In this document: positions 11,640-23,320 of the stretch, piece by piece
Position numbering within the stretch: position 1 is the stretch's first letter
Layout: each line of letters begins with the position of its first letter
Assembly: GCA_027422505.1 (NCBI GenBank)
Contig: JAPQWV010000001.1
Coordinates: 7,936,001 to 8,000,000 of the forward strand
Source of the DNA: Craterostigma plantagineum
Taxonomy: Eukaryota > Streptophyta > Magnoliopsida > Lamiales > Linderniaceae
DNA length: 64,000 nt
Reading direction: 5' to 3'
The notes under the pieces: generated by a model
Databases searched by the model: none
What the model saw: only the letters and a program-made list of their open reading frames with translations
Told to the model about the DNA's origin: nothing
Program-made: the position numbers and the translations under genes

Positions 11640-13011
11640 TCGAAAAAAGGATTCATTTTAATGCGTAGTGGCCAACAACTTCAATTTCCTCGTGTCTCTC
11701 ACCCAGAATAGCATATAATTGGCCAAACTCAAACGTCGGATATGCATTTGCCACTTTCCAGAACATATCTGCAACGCCTTTATTCTTCTTGCCGCTTTTC
11801 TATTTAATATTTTCTTTCATTTGCCTTACACAATAACCATGGAATGCAATCTCGAATAATGCCTCCATGGCGTTCTTTAAACTGGGATTTCTATATGAAA
11901 TTATAACAAGATCATGACCAAGATTCCGTTGACTCGGTGTCGCAACACCCCATGCAATATGAAACTGATGGTGATACCATCTTGTGTCCCAGCTATGAGC
12001 AACACCCCTTTGTACTTTCCTTTTAAAACAGTACCATCAATAGAAACAACCTTCCTCATGAAGCAAAATCCCCTAACATATGCGCCACAACTTATATATA
12101 GGTATTTGAATTTATTTTCTTCATCAACCTCCAAATCTATAATACTTCCTGGTTCGTATTTCGTAAAGCCTCTAAGTATCGAGGCAGTGAAGCGAAACAT
12201 TCATCCATGTTACCAAACAATGTGTCCCTTGCAATCTGCTTACCTTTCCAAGCCTTCCAATATGTAACGTCGCAGCCCCTCTTCTGCATCATCGAAACGA
12301 TTCCTTTGGTCTTGGAATTTCTGTATATTCATGGAAATTCTCCATCAGCATACCATTAGACACATCACAGGTGTGTGCGTGTGTGTGTGTGAGTGTGTTA
12401 CAATACTTTCTGATGGAAAAAGTTGACGAGCCTTTGTCCTTCGCAACCCGTACACGCCAATTACATAGGTTGTTTACGCAACGGACTACGTAAAGGGTTG
12501 TGGTTGACTTTACTGATGAGTATTCAAATGATCCATTAAGAGCGGCATGTATCAATTCGTTCTTCACGGCTTCCTTGTTGGGGAATTCCTGCCATACTTC
12601 AAGGTTTGAACCGTCGGTAAAAGCAAATGTACCATCCTCAGCAAAGTCATTGATCCCGTCATCAACCACCATGCGCTGATCATCGAAACAATCAGGGTAA
12701 TCTCTACGGATTTGAGCATATTCTTCCTCTTCCTCAAAATTCTCTTCTCCATTACCACGACCCTCGACGCAACGTTGGTCCTCACGAGCAGTGTAATTTT
12801 CCACACAACCAGGATCCTCATGTTGTGGTCGCGATAGAGTTGAAATAGAGTGCCCATGAGATCCGCATATGATAAAACTTACGATTGCCTGAATTTCTTC
12901 ATTCCGATCACAATCTGCGATAAGACAATTATCGCTTCCAAATTCATTAGCTTCAGGTTGTCCGATGACTTCATGTTGTGCTTCACGATACTCAACCTCT
13001 ACATGAAGCAC
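11640..13011 (-). pseudogene. MuDR-type transposase remnant
   Basis: The first frame (13,011 down to 12,289) has an acidic N-terminus then a MuDR DNA-binding domain: FPNKEAVKNELIHAALNG, TLYVVRCVNNLCNWRVRV and a TLTHTHAHTC end. The next frame (12,200-11,901) holds VVSIDGTVLKGKYKGVLLIA, matching the start of the MULE catalytic domain, including the first catalytic Asp. Sequence down to about 11,650 in shifted frames still resembles the later transposase (an AFHGYC-like patch). Frameshifts near 12,290, 12,210 and 11,910 abolish activity. No SWIM zinc finger was recognised. Confidence 0.8.
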
Positions 13012-13359
13012 TTGTCTTGATCTTGTACAACCAAGCCCGAGATATGAATGTAACCCAATATCGATGTCGATATAATAGGCCGTGGAAATGGGTACATGAC
13101 ATCCGGCATGTAGGTTAAATTTACTTACGTATTAACCTCTCTAGACGATAGCACTTCTAGTATTTGACTTTTCACTTGTTCCAGTCCGCGCTATCCTCAT
13201 CCACTCGGATGTTTTGCCATCGACAATCCAGCGTCGGATACCATTTGGAAGTATTACATCGCTAATTGTCTATTGCCCACCGAATTGGAACACAATGTTT
13301 GTTAATGCCATGGAGATTACCTGAAAATTACGTGAAAAGACAATCATATAAAATTCCTA

Positions 13360-13610
13360 GATACCCTAACCCCTAGAAACCCTACAAACCCCTAAAATCC
13401 TATAAATTAATAACCAAAATACATTAAACCACAACACCCTAGAAATTATAAAAAACCCTAGAACATTACAAAACCTAAAGTACACAAAAACCTTAACTAC
13501 AATAAACGCTACAATTAAAACCCTAAACCGTGAAAACCCTGGAAACCAAAAAACACTAGAAATAACCAAAAAATCATTAAACCACAAAACCCTAGAATTA
13601 TACAGGTTAG
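13360..13610. repeat. Degenerate telomere-box-like tract
   Basis: Dense, irregularly spaced copies of aaaccctaga/accctaaacc words resemble the plant telomere repeat unit CCCTAAA and telo-boxes, but are not a true tandem array. It lies between transposase and the right end of the Mutator-like element, so it may be promoter-like sequence of the transposase. Confidence 0.5.
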
Positions 13611-15270
13611 AACCTAGAGGTTCTCGGATATATAATGGGTACTAAGGAATCATTTCATAGCTGGGTATATTCGTAATAAAACTGAGAACCTGTATTGACG
13701 AAGACGGTATCCCTACCACGACAAAATCACTACGATTTTGGTTCATCGCATCATATCCGACGGTCAAAAACAGTTTCTCTACTCTTAACACCCACGAAAG
13801 AGAACCCAACACTCTGGTTCTCAGTGAAAGTAACAGTAAAGAACCAAAACTAACCGGAATTTGACTATGAAATTCATCAAGAAGGCAATGACTTCGTTTA
13901 AATTAACTCAACAAATAGCAAACCCACTCAAAGTCATAGTTGACGGACTAAAATTCCATTTTTATAACGTCAACAGCGAAAACCCGAAAAAAATGACTTA
14001 CTTTCACGAACAATGTGGCAAATTTCTTGGTTGAACGACGCGACTTCAACAAACCTTGTGCTTTCTAAATATTGTTTCGCCAATCGATGGTTGTTGGTGC
14101 CATAAATGATGAGTTCTTGCATTTCATTGGTGGTGGTGGTTGCGGTGTAAATAACAGTTAATGTCGTTGGGTCTTCTTTATTTTTTAATGTTTTTTGTTA
14201 TTTAGTTTTTTTCTATATATTAATCGAGGATTAGTGTTAAGATAAGATCAGCCAACTAAGTTATTTAAAGGGATTCATTTGACCAAAACTTAAATGTCAA
14301 CGAGGTCATTTTGCAAATACTTATTGACTCAAAGGTCATTTAGCAAAAATACCCGATATACGAAGCCCATTAAAGAACATGCAAGTAAAATGGCAAAACA
14401 GAGAGTTTATAGATACATCGAGATCCTTGTCTTCTTAGACATTACCGCAACATCGATGACTGAATTTAGCATCTAGTTCTATTTTTTGTCACGTTAAGAA
14501 AAAATTGCTACAGCAATAGGCCAAAAGAATACCTGCAAATAGTAAGCATGCTCCCAAACCTCAATGCCCAACCAAGGAACCAAGCTTCCTCCTTTAGTAA
14601 CAAGAGGATCCTGAAGGTGAAAATAAAGCAGAAACAACAGAGGAATGACATATTAGTCCCACGCGCGAAAAATGCCAATAAAAGCAAGTGCTTAAATTAT
14701 TGCACAATGAAATCTCAGATTGAAGAAACACGGGTAAAAGAAACTATTTACCTGATCTGCAGTGATCTCTACCACCAAGCTTCAGTTCTTTGTCCAAACC
14801 AAACCACTGGAGATGTTTGATAATCAAACAATGTCCATTACTTACACGCTAGTATTCGTAAAGCTTCAGCATCACCAAGGAACGTCAAATTAGGTGCAAT
14901 TACAGTTACACCCACCAAGAGCCCTGTAGAGCAGCACCTTCTGCATTCATTTTCTGTACAAGAACATCCAATGAGCCAAAATGGTGTTGTCTGTGGCGCG
15001 ACCCAAGGAGCCTTTGGGAGGCTCTCCACCACCTTCCTGTAGCATTGTTAAAAAGTTCTAAGAGAAAATATACATAATATTAAGAAAAGATTCATTCAAA
15101 CTTCAACTTGGGTATAGATTTACATGAGCAGGAGCCAGATTCTTCCAGAAAATCGAGTGATTGATATGCCCTGCGAAATGTGTAAATCTCAGTTAACATT
15201 TCCAGCCACAAAACCAATGTCATTTATCACAGATGTTGATCAGATTATAAAATGATCATTAACCGCAATA

Positions 15271-15894
15271 AGCGAGCGACGCTCTAAGAAACCCTCTTTT
15301 TATTTGTTAATAAAATCAATTATATTTCGCTGCCAAACCCGTCCACGTTTAAATTATATAGGTTTTCGAGTATGCCACATCACCCGACATATGTAAACTG
15401 AGAAAATTAAATTTATAAGGGAGACCTAGAGATAAATTCCACTACGTGAATAATAATAGTTTCGGTGACTGACAATTTACTTTGTAACAATTTATATTGA
15501 TATTTCATCGAGAAATAAAAATATAAATTTTGGCAAATGTGTACTTTTTTCTAAAGTTTTGTCAATAACCTAACAAGGAAAATTGTTAAATTCAAGAATT
15601 TAAACTATAATAGTTTCGGTGATTGAGCAAACATAACTTAAAAAGACCAACTGAGGCTGATATCAAAATAGAGCAATCACAAGATAGACGAATGATCATG
15701 ACCAAATGAAGGCAGACTAAACATGTATGAAGATAGAGTCTTGTTTGTCTGATTAAGATAAGATAACTAGACCACAAACAGATATTGATTCTAGGACTTT
15801 GTGCTTAATTAGACTATCAGAATTTTAATTGATCCGAGAAAAAGCCACAACTTGAGGAGTTGTTTAGCTTGGACTATATCATGCTATAAACACC
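15271..15894. other. Junction between duplicated units
   Basis: AT-rich sequence after unit A homology ends in MnSOD intron 1 and before unit B homology begins. No coding region, TIR or LTR recognised. The phrase aatagtttcggtgattga occurs twice in variant form (about 15,457 and 15,609). Confidence 0.5.
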
Positions 15895-16705
15895 GGAGGA
15901 TAGACAAAAGGAACTCAGCCGAGCCATTTTTGAGTAATCACATTTAATGTTAGTTCAGAAGTCGTCGTGGATATTAGAAGTCTTCATCGAAGTGATTGTT
16001 ATTGACTGGTTCGTGATGTGCGCGTGAGTGCTTGGAGTGCAAAAAAAAAAATATGAACTCTGTATATGTGTGTGTGGCTAAAAGATTTAAGGAACGATAA
16101 CTTGTTGTAGCTTTTTTCTATATGTTCTACATAACACACATGCACGTATATGCTTATAATGCTAAACAATCACTACAAGACAAACCAGAAAAGTCTAAGT
16201 TGCTTTATATTTTTTCTTTGATCCGATCTTGATTAGCTGTTTTATTCTTCATTGGCGTGCAAAATATTCGGCAGAGCTGACTTTCTTTTCTTTTGTTTCC
16301 TTATGCAATTATTGGAGGGATCCACGTTGAGATTATTCAACAGTGATTATCATATTTCGAGCCTCGAGTATAAGTACATGAGGAACCACACTAAATATGC
16401 ACACACTTTATGCATCAATCTTCCATGTCTTCAAGGTCATCAAACTCAAGTAGCATATTCTCAGAGAAATCAAAAGAGTACTATGGAAGCGCCTGACTTA
16501 ACAAGCATTGGGTAGTTCTTAGGAGTACAGCTAAAAGTGTGTACGTAGGTGGCTATATTAACATTATTTGTTAGCCAAAGTCTTCTAGAGATACCTTCCT
16601 TACCGGAAAGAAGGTGAGACATATACGAGGAGTTAGCCTCCGACCTGCCGAAACAAGTCTTTTGCCTACAAGCAAATTGGTCTTTACTCACCCTCACACA
16701 CAAAA

Positions 16706-16995
16706 TATTGGTTCCTGTGTTGGGCGTCTTATCGATGGCGCTGGTAAAACCCGGACAGAGTTTCGGCTTTATACGTCGAAGTCGAGGCACGTACATCGTA
16801 CGCTTTACGTAAGACTTTATTGCCCCGTATTTCAGTACCTCGGGTTGTCACAATACGTCCCGAAGATACAACGACTTCAGGAATTTCAAAACGTCGCACA
16901 CCGTAATGAAATTATCGGGCGAAACTAAAGACTCGAGCCTTTCTTGCTTTACTATTGCTTTATTATGCCTAAGGAGATGCTGTCAACTTTTTATA
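16706..16995 (-). repeat. Truncated 3' LTR of the outer copia element
   Basis: Starts tattggttcctgtgttgggc and matches 35,028-35,045 plus 49,335-49,575, then stops near ctgtcaactttt where the 5' LTR continues for another 570 bp or so. The break joins LTR directly to the integrase-to-RT linker, showing one deletion that removed RT, RNase H and the 5' part of this LTR. Confidence 0.8.
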
Positions 16996-16999
16996 GACA

Positions 17000-17677
17000 A
17001 TGCCTCTTGCACAATCCGAGGTTCATCATTACATATACGTTAGGAAGTCAGTCCCAAATGATTTGGCCACCTTTTTACGTTGCTTTGCCGTGGTTCCTCA
17101 TTTTCTTGAGGTGAACTCTCCACGGCATCATAAGTTCGCTTATTGTAGCTTATTTCTTTCTTTTCCTTATTTGGAAAAATATTCGCGAAGAATACTGCAT
17201 TCATCGATTCAAATATCATCCCTGTGTTCATTTCATGGTTTTTGATTTGTGCACTAGAAATCAATATGCACTACTGTTATTAGCATATCCGATAAAAATG
17301 CAATCAACAGTCTTGGGCCCTATCTTAACCTGTTTAGATTTAGGTACTTCGACCTTTGCTAGGCACCCCCACACTTTCAGGTAACTGTAGGGCGGAGCCC
17401 TACCTTTTCATAGATCCTATGGAGTCTTTTCTTTCTTTTTGTGTGGCACCATATTTAGAATACGGTTTGCCGAGACGATTGCTTCCCCCACAAGTTCTGA
17501 GGTTGCCCAGAACTGATTAACATAGCATTCATCATCTCCTTAAGAGACCTTGCGTTCAGCAACGCCGTTTGACTGAGGTGAATAAGGCGCAGTTGTTTGA
17601 TGAATAATGCCGTGCTCTTGGCAAAATTCTTCAAACGGCGCCACAAATTCTCCTCCTCTATCACTTCGAATTATTTT
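17000..17677 (-). pseudogene. Copia integrase remnant of the outer element
   Basis: Read from 17,677 downwards: KIIRSDRGGEFVAPFEEFC (second catalytic Asp), APYSPQSNGVAERK with the catalytic Glu (one stop next to it), then a VWGCLAKVEVPKSK patch and, in frame 17,264-17,040, SMNAVFFANIFPNK and RTYDAVESSPQENEEPRQSN, the usual linker before reverse transcriptase. The first catalytic Asp region (about 70-80 residues) is missing at the junction with the inverted insertion, and reverse transcriptase is deleted at the other side. Confidence 0.8.
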
Positions 17678-19230
17678 TGAAGTGTAAAATATGCCTAAGA
17701 GGGTTGTATTAGGCCATAAAAATTATTGGCTTGTTTTTCTTTGGAAAATACTTTTCTTTAAGAAGATATTTGCAGAGTGTGTTATTTCCCGGAAAGCAGT
17801 AAGAGTATCAACGTTATCTCCTTAACCCTGTTTCACAAATACCACGTTATTTTCAGAAAGCGTTTCAACGATATTATCTAGTTATTTGCAGGCTTTCCGG
17901 GTTTGTCTCACAAAAAAGTAAATAACTGAAAGTAAAGTGAGACGGGATTTTATACAGGTTATATCCCCAACTGGTGTTTAATCCTGTCCTTGGGGTGTGA
18001 TCTCCCCAAGAGTTCCAAACAATCACAGAGTATTACCAGTTATGGTTATAGATTGATCGACTCTTACACAAGCGAAGCACTATGGATACTAGACCTCGTT
18101 CAAGGCTGTCGCAAGCCAAGTTTTGTTCCACGTCGTTTACCCAGGAAACCATTCCCCGACTGGACACAGCTTGCTACCGAAGGGCCACCGAATCCACCAA
18201 ATTCATCCCTCCACGTGCGAAAGACTCTACTCGTCCTCCTTTGTGCGCTCAACACGTCCGAAGACAAATCATGTTCGAAGACAAGGGTTTTAGGGTACGG
18301 GGTTGCTAAAGATCGCTCAAAGGGTACAGATTTTGCAAATGTAATCTCAACACAAACTACGAATCAATCGCAAATTAACGCTCAATCACTCTAAGGAATT
18401 CGTTTGCTTGTGTGTTCGTTTTGTACCCTTTAACGTGAAGTGTTTATCTTCTATATAGACCACGAATAGCTTCTACTCTTCACAAGAAAAGTTAAGCGCA
18501 GAATATGCAAGAGAAAGCTCAATAATCACGTGCATTAACTCAAGGAATCATGCCAAGAATAAACCAATTAAGCTCAACGGTCATGCATTATTTCATACCA
18601 TAAATACCACAGTCTTACTTTCCTTCCGTGGTAATCTCATCCGTTGTCACTGCATTCCATGTATAGATTCAATCAGCATATTACCACATATAAGTATAAT
18701 CAATTAATCACTTTCCAAAATATAAATCCTGAGTCGCATAAGGAAAGATAGATAATTGATTCACTGATTTAAAAGTCAAATAATATTGCACTCAACGGAT
18801 ATCTCATAATATTCTTTCCTAAAATAAATCAATCACATGTAAGCACTTAATCAGAATATCTTTTCCATAAATAACATAATCATTCATATCCGGGTGATCA
18901 CAGTGATGTTCTTCCTAAAATAACTCAATCACGTGTACAACTCACATATCACTTAACATAATATATTTTCCATATATAGCACACAGTGAGATTCCATTCA
19001 AACGAAAAGGTTCATACCCAAGTGATCACAACAATATTCCAGTTAAGCACAAGATCACACAAATTCGATTATCTTAACAACTTATTCACATTTAAGCACT
19101 TAATCGAATATTTATACATACTTAAACATCATAAATCATACATAACGAGTTTTCTAAATTGTACCCCCCATAATACTTAATTACTTGGAATAATCAAAGC
19201 TCTCATAATCATTTGGACCAAAAAGGTCTA
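17678..19230 (-). repeat. 3' LTR (1.55 kb) of the left Sirevirus-like half
   Basis: Inverted relative to 31,988-33,541, with aligned landmarks along the whole length, e.g. gaagtgtaaaatatgcctaagagg at the outer ends and ggaccaaaaaggtcta at the inner ends. Relative to the right copy it lost six bases (agattg) at the PPT/LTR boundary. Inner sequence at 18,080-18,310 shows open frames that are mirrored at 32,915-33,214; I regard these as LTR sequence rather than genes. Confidence 0.85.
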
Positions 19231-19839
19231 CCCCCTTTTTGATGATCAAGTAATTAATGCCTATCTTAAGCATATGAGTACAGTCGATATGAAGCCATTT
19301 ATGCACGTAGCATGTTTAAGTATCAAAGCATGTGATATATGATCAGAGCAAATAAATTTATCAATTTTCAAAGCATGTTTCCCCCTGTCTAATTGCTAAT
19401 ATTCCTCTGTAAAGCACAGTAGCAAAGATTTAGCAATTACCAGATCATATCATATGGAATGTCACAAGTTACCATGGAATTTCCCAAGTTATCACATCAC
19501 ATCAGTTTGCTCCCCCTGCCTATGTGCGGAATTCATTAATCATTAACAAATCATCAACTCAAGCACAGAGGATTAAGACATAAGCATATAAAAACAATCC
19601 GATAATATTATAACATTCCAGAATATGGCATTAATTCCCTAAACTTCTCCCCCTTCAACATCAAAAAGGAGGGACCCAACCACCACCAACTTACCTAAAC
19701 CTGCTACTGACGCGACCTTCTAACCCAGAAACCAGCAAAGTAAAGAAACTAAGTACTAGACACATACGGGAACTAGGCATACTAAAACTAGGAGATCACT
19801 AGGAATTATTGAAGTTCTAAGAACTGGAATCGCTATTAG

Positions 19840-21188
19840 ATGAGGCAGATAGGATTCAGCCATATTCAGAGCTGCGGAGATCTCCTTCTGATATTTTTTA
19901 ACTCTTTTGAAGTGCTGTGAGATCTCTTTGAACTTCTTTCTGTTATCATCCTTAATGCCTTTGATGTTCCGTTTCAGATCAGCGATGGTTCCATGCTCGT
20001 CGTCGCTTTCATCATCCTTTTTCTTATTGGTCAGACTTTTTGAAGAGGCCTTCAGATCCCTTGTCTTGAACCATCATCGCCGCTCATCATAGCGTACACC
20101 AACACGCTTCAGTGTGACCAGATCTACGGTATGCTTTGGTCTATCTTCCCAAGCTTTCAGCAAGGAGATTCCCTCGAATTCAAACATATGCATAAGCAGT
20201 ATTCCATATGGAAGTTCCTTGTCTGAGCTCTTAATGGCATAGACCATGTACTTAAGAACAAAGTATCATAGATTCAGCGGCCTATTTTGGGACACCATAT
20301 AGAGAGTCAGCATGCTCATGTTGTTCATTGTAGTGGAATGGTCACTGCCAATGCGGGCGCTCCACAGCGTAAAATGCAGAACTTTGTATTGAAAGAACAG
20401 ATCGACGGGAAGTTTGTTTAACGCTTCTCCTTCAGAGAACTTAGGCTTATAGAGGGAATTCCATAGGACTTTCACACAGTCGCGCAGAGCTACCTCAGAG
20501 GTACACCAGCAGGCAAAATCGAAGTAACGGAGCCCTTCGTGCTCTACTCCCAACATCTCTTTCATCTTAGTGCTATTCCATTCAATGTTCTTTCCGAGCA
20601 CATGCGACTTCACTGTAATCTCAGTTTCGTCTTCAACAGTGAGATTGGCGTAAAACAGCTTCACCGCCTCCACATACACATATTTGTCAATCCTCATAAA
20701 ATTTTCCCATCCGTACTCAGTCAGCCATATTGCCACTTGGCTCTCAGCCAGCTCGTCAAAGTTGACGAACCTTTCTCGTGCAACTTGCCGCTTCTGAAGT
20801 TTTTCATAGGGTTCCTTGGCACTCTCAGTTAGAAATTTAACTTCGTCGGTGATTTCATCCAGATTTTCAGGGTTGAATAGCATTTGCCTTTCAGTATCAC
20901 GGCTGGTATCTCGTGGAGGTGACTCGATTGGAGTAGAAATAGATTTTTCTGGAGAGGCAAATTTCTCGAGATGGGCAGACCGATCATGGGAAGAAGCAGG
21001 AGATGGAATTGGGATTTAGCGATCATATCCTTCTTCTTCTTCTTCTTCTTCGGTTTCATAGGAGATTTCGTGGATTTAGGACTATTTCCTCACTTCGAAC
21101 GGGTGGCTTTTGGAGAGAGTGGGGTTTCGGTGAGGGTAGCCTTTCGCTTCTTGTCGGACTCAGATCCGACACCTTTAGTTTTAGTCAT
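19840..21188 (-). pseudogene. Extra (env-position) ORF of the left Sirevirus-like half
   Basis: Begins at the ATG near 21,188 with a Lys/Ser-rich segment. A main 205-residue frame follows (20,883-20,266), containing EYGWENFMRIDKYVYVEAVK and NIEWNSTKMKEMLGVEHEGL, which resembles the 'putative plant transposon protein' domain found in retrotransposon third ORFs. The C-terminal part (about 20,080-19,840) encodes a charged coiled-coil region matching the right copy at 31,170-31,331. Frame breaks near 20,900 and 20,265. Function unknown; in the SIRE lineage this position holds an envelope-like ORF. Confidence 0.65.
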
Positions 21189-21659
21189 GGTTGAGATTGA
21201 AGGATTGAAGAAGGAAGTTATGAAGTGAGGAACTTAGGGTTTGGATGAATAAAAAAATAGGGACGATTTATAAAGGCAGAGACTATCTTGGATAAGGATG
21301 GAAGGAAGGTAAAGAGAGATGTGATTTCGACAAGACGTTTGACAGTTAGGGAAAATATTTCAAAATTTGAACTTTCAAAAAAATCAAAGATAGAGAAGGA
21401 AACTGCCCATTAGATGGAATTAAATAAGGACAAGAAGATATCTCGCGGAGATTGAGGAATGAAATAAGGACTAAGATCAGAATTTAAAAATAAGAAGGAA
21501 TTTTCGGCTTAAAATAGATTTTGACATATACCTCGAAGAAAGTCTATTTAGGGAAAAAAATAATCACCCCATGAATGGAAAGGATTTGGATAGGTAAGGA
21601 AGATAGAATCAAGAAAAATATTAATAGAATCAAGGGATAAAATCGAGGAGATCCTAATG

Positions 21660-23245
21660 GATAAGATCAAAGAAATACTAAGGACTAACTTATATAGTCA
21701 CTTTTCCTATTTGAGCTCAATAATTCCTAATCGGTCGCGAATATCACAAAAATCTACTCTCAATAAGGGGTTTCGTGAAGATATCAGCCAGCTGATTATT
21801 AGTTCCTACAAAGTTCACGCTGATATTCCCTTTCTGAACATGATCTCGAATAAAATGATGTTCACCTCTATGTGCTTTGTTCGAGAGTGGTGTACGGGAT
21901 TCTTAGTGGTACTAATGGCACTAGTACTATCACAGAAAATAGGAATTTGGTCGTACCTTAAACCGTAATAACTCAACGTCTGTTTCATCCAAAGGATTTA
22001 CTGAGAACAACTTCCTAAGGCCATATATTCTGCTTCGGTTGTGGACAGGGCGACGACATTTTGTTTCCGACTGGACCAAGTTACAAGGGAATTCTCTAGT
22101 AATTGGCAAGTGCCACTAGTGCTTTTCCTATCTTCTCTAGAACCCGCATAATCAGCGTCCGAGTATCCCATTAATGGGAATTCTTTGGAATTTGTAAACC
22201 AGATTCCAAAATTGATTGTTCCTTTCAAATATCTAAGTATCTGCTTGACTGCTGTCAAGTGTGATTCCCTAGGACTCGATTGATATCTAGAACATAGACC
22301 AATAACAAAAACAATATCGGGTCTACTTGCCGTAAGGTAGAGCAAACTTCCGATCATACATCTATATTTAGTTTGGTCAAAGGGTGTACCTTGTTCATCA
22401 CTATCAATTTTGGCGGTCTGATGCATAGGTGTGGGAAGTACCTTGGAATCAGCCATTCCGAATTTTTCAAGTAATTCCTTTGTGTGCTTCGTTTGAGATA
22501 TGAATGTTCCCGTGTCCAATTGCTTGATTTGGAATCCAAGGAAGTACGTGAGTTCTCTCATTAGGCTCATCTCAAATTCGTGTTGCATAGAAAAATTCTC
22601 GCAAAGAGTGATGTCAGTACTGCCAAATATGATATCATCAACATATATTTGCACAAGCAGTATGTGATTCCCTTCGCATTTTATAAACAGAGTGTTATCT
22701 ATTGTTCCTGTTGTAAAGCCCATGTCTAGTAAAAATCTACTCAATCTTTCATACCTTGCCCTAGGGGCCTCTTTTAAACCATATAAAGCTTTGTTTAATT
22801 TGAAGATGTGATTCGAAAATTCTTCTTTTTCAAAACCCGGAGGTTGCTCGACATAAACTTCCTCACTTATAAAACCATTTATAAATGCACTTTTCACGTC
22901 CATTTGAAAAAGATTGAATCTTTTAAAGGATGCATATGCAAGTAAAATGCGTATTGACTCAAGCCTAGCTATGGGTGCAAAGGTTTCTTGAAAATCTATA
23001 CCTTCTTCTTGGGAATAACCTTTAGCAACTAATCTGGCTTTATTCCGTGTTGCATTACCGTTTTCGTCCAACTTGTTGCGAAACACCCACTTCATGCCTA
23101 TTATTGACTTGTCGTTAGGTCTTTCCACAAGAGTCCACACTTGGCTCTTTTCGAATTGTGCTAGCTCTTCTTCCATGGCAATCACCCACGATTCGTCGTC
23201 AAGAGCTTCATTCACTATCTTAGGTTCCATGGTTGACAACAGCAC
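21660..23245 (-). pseudogene. Copia reverse transcriptase and RNase H, one stop
   Basis: A 415-codon frame (23,245-21,998) carries reverse transcriptase: [34 protein letters not shown] and the catalytic YVDD in [12 protein letters not shown]. RNase H follows, with [18 protein letters not shown] and [12 protein letters not shown]. It is closed by an in-frame TAA near 21,998; the RNase H C-terminus continues to about 21,660. Apart from this stop the catalytic residues look intact. Confidence 0.85.
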
Positions 23246-23320
23246 GTCATGTGATTCCTCAGCAGTATCATTTCGTGCAATTGCCCTCTTTTTGATCCCT
23301 GAAGTGATATTCCCTTTGAC

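Larger units (their letters stand above)
9045..14354. mobile_element. Mutator-like element with transposase and DUF1985 cargo
   Basis: Left end GGGTATTTTAGCTAGATAACCT and the inward-reading right end GGGTATTTTTGCTAAATGACCT form terminal inverted repeats. Flanks (…aagataac / gatatacga…) both align to one stretch of intron 5 in the intact MnSOD gene (near 59,475), consistent with a degraded 7-9-bp target duplication. Inside are a decayed transposase on the minus strand and a DUF1985-type gene on the plus strand, convergent. Subterminal regions (about 9,590-9,760 and 13,610-13,850) repeat gagaaccc/gggttctc words. No intact gene remains. Confidence 0.85.
8900..15170 (-). pseudogene. Mn-superoxide dismutase pseudogene (exons 2-6)
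   Basis: Five blocks match exons 2-6 of the intact gene at 59,338-61,246: 15,124-15,170 (exon 2, 47 bp), about 14,910-15,036 (exon 3), 14,752-14,806 (exon 4), 14,533-14,610 (exon 5, 78 bp) and 8,900-8,988 (exon 6). Exon 1 with the transit peptide and first metal-ligand histidine is missing. Exon 4 is 55 rather than 57 bp (frameshift), exon 3 is altered around the region equal to WAIDNHFGS and its donor site has changed, and exon 6 has lost bases. A 5.3-kb Mutator-like element sits in intron 5. Confidence 0.9.
1..15270. repeat. Segmental duplication, unit A
   Basis: Most non-transposon sequence here has a colinear relative in unit B: 1-500 matches 15,895-16,705; 3,014-4,203 and 5,102-5,671 match 50,145-51,139 and 56,905-57,345; 8,023-9,044 and 14,355-15,270 match 57,345-57,540 and 58,817-60,480. 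The order is non-coding block, cysteine-rich peptide gene, spacer, MnSOD. Homology stops inside MnSOD intron 1 near 15,270, so unit A lacks SOD exon 1. By eye the copies differ at many positions and carry unrelated insertions, so the duplication is older than those insertions. Confidence 0.85.

Noticed and set aside
13360..13610. Interstitial telomere array
   Set aside because: Units are irregular and interrupted; no run of consecutive TTTAGGG repeats.
18082..18394. Possible small genes with an RxxRP-rich sequence inside the left 1.55-kb LTR
   Set aside because: The mirrored sequence at 32,915-33,214 lies in the other LTR copy; LTR identity explains them and no family is recognised.
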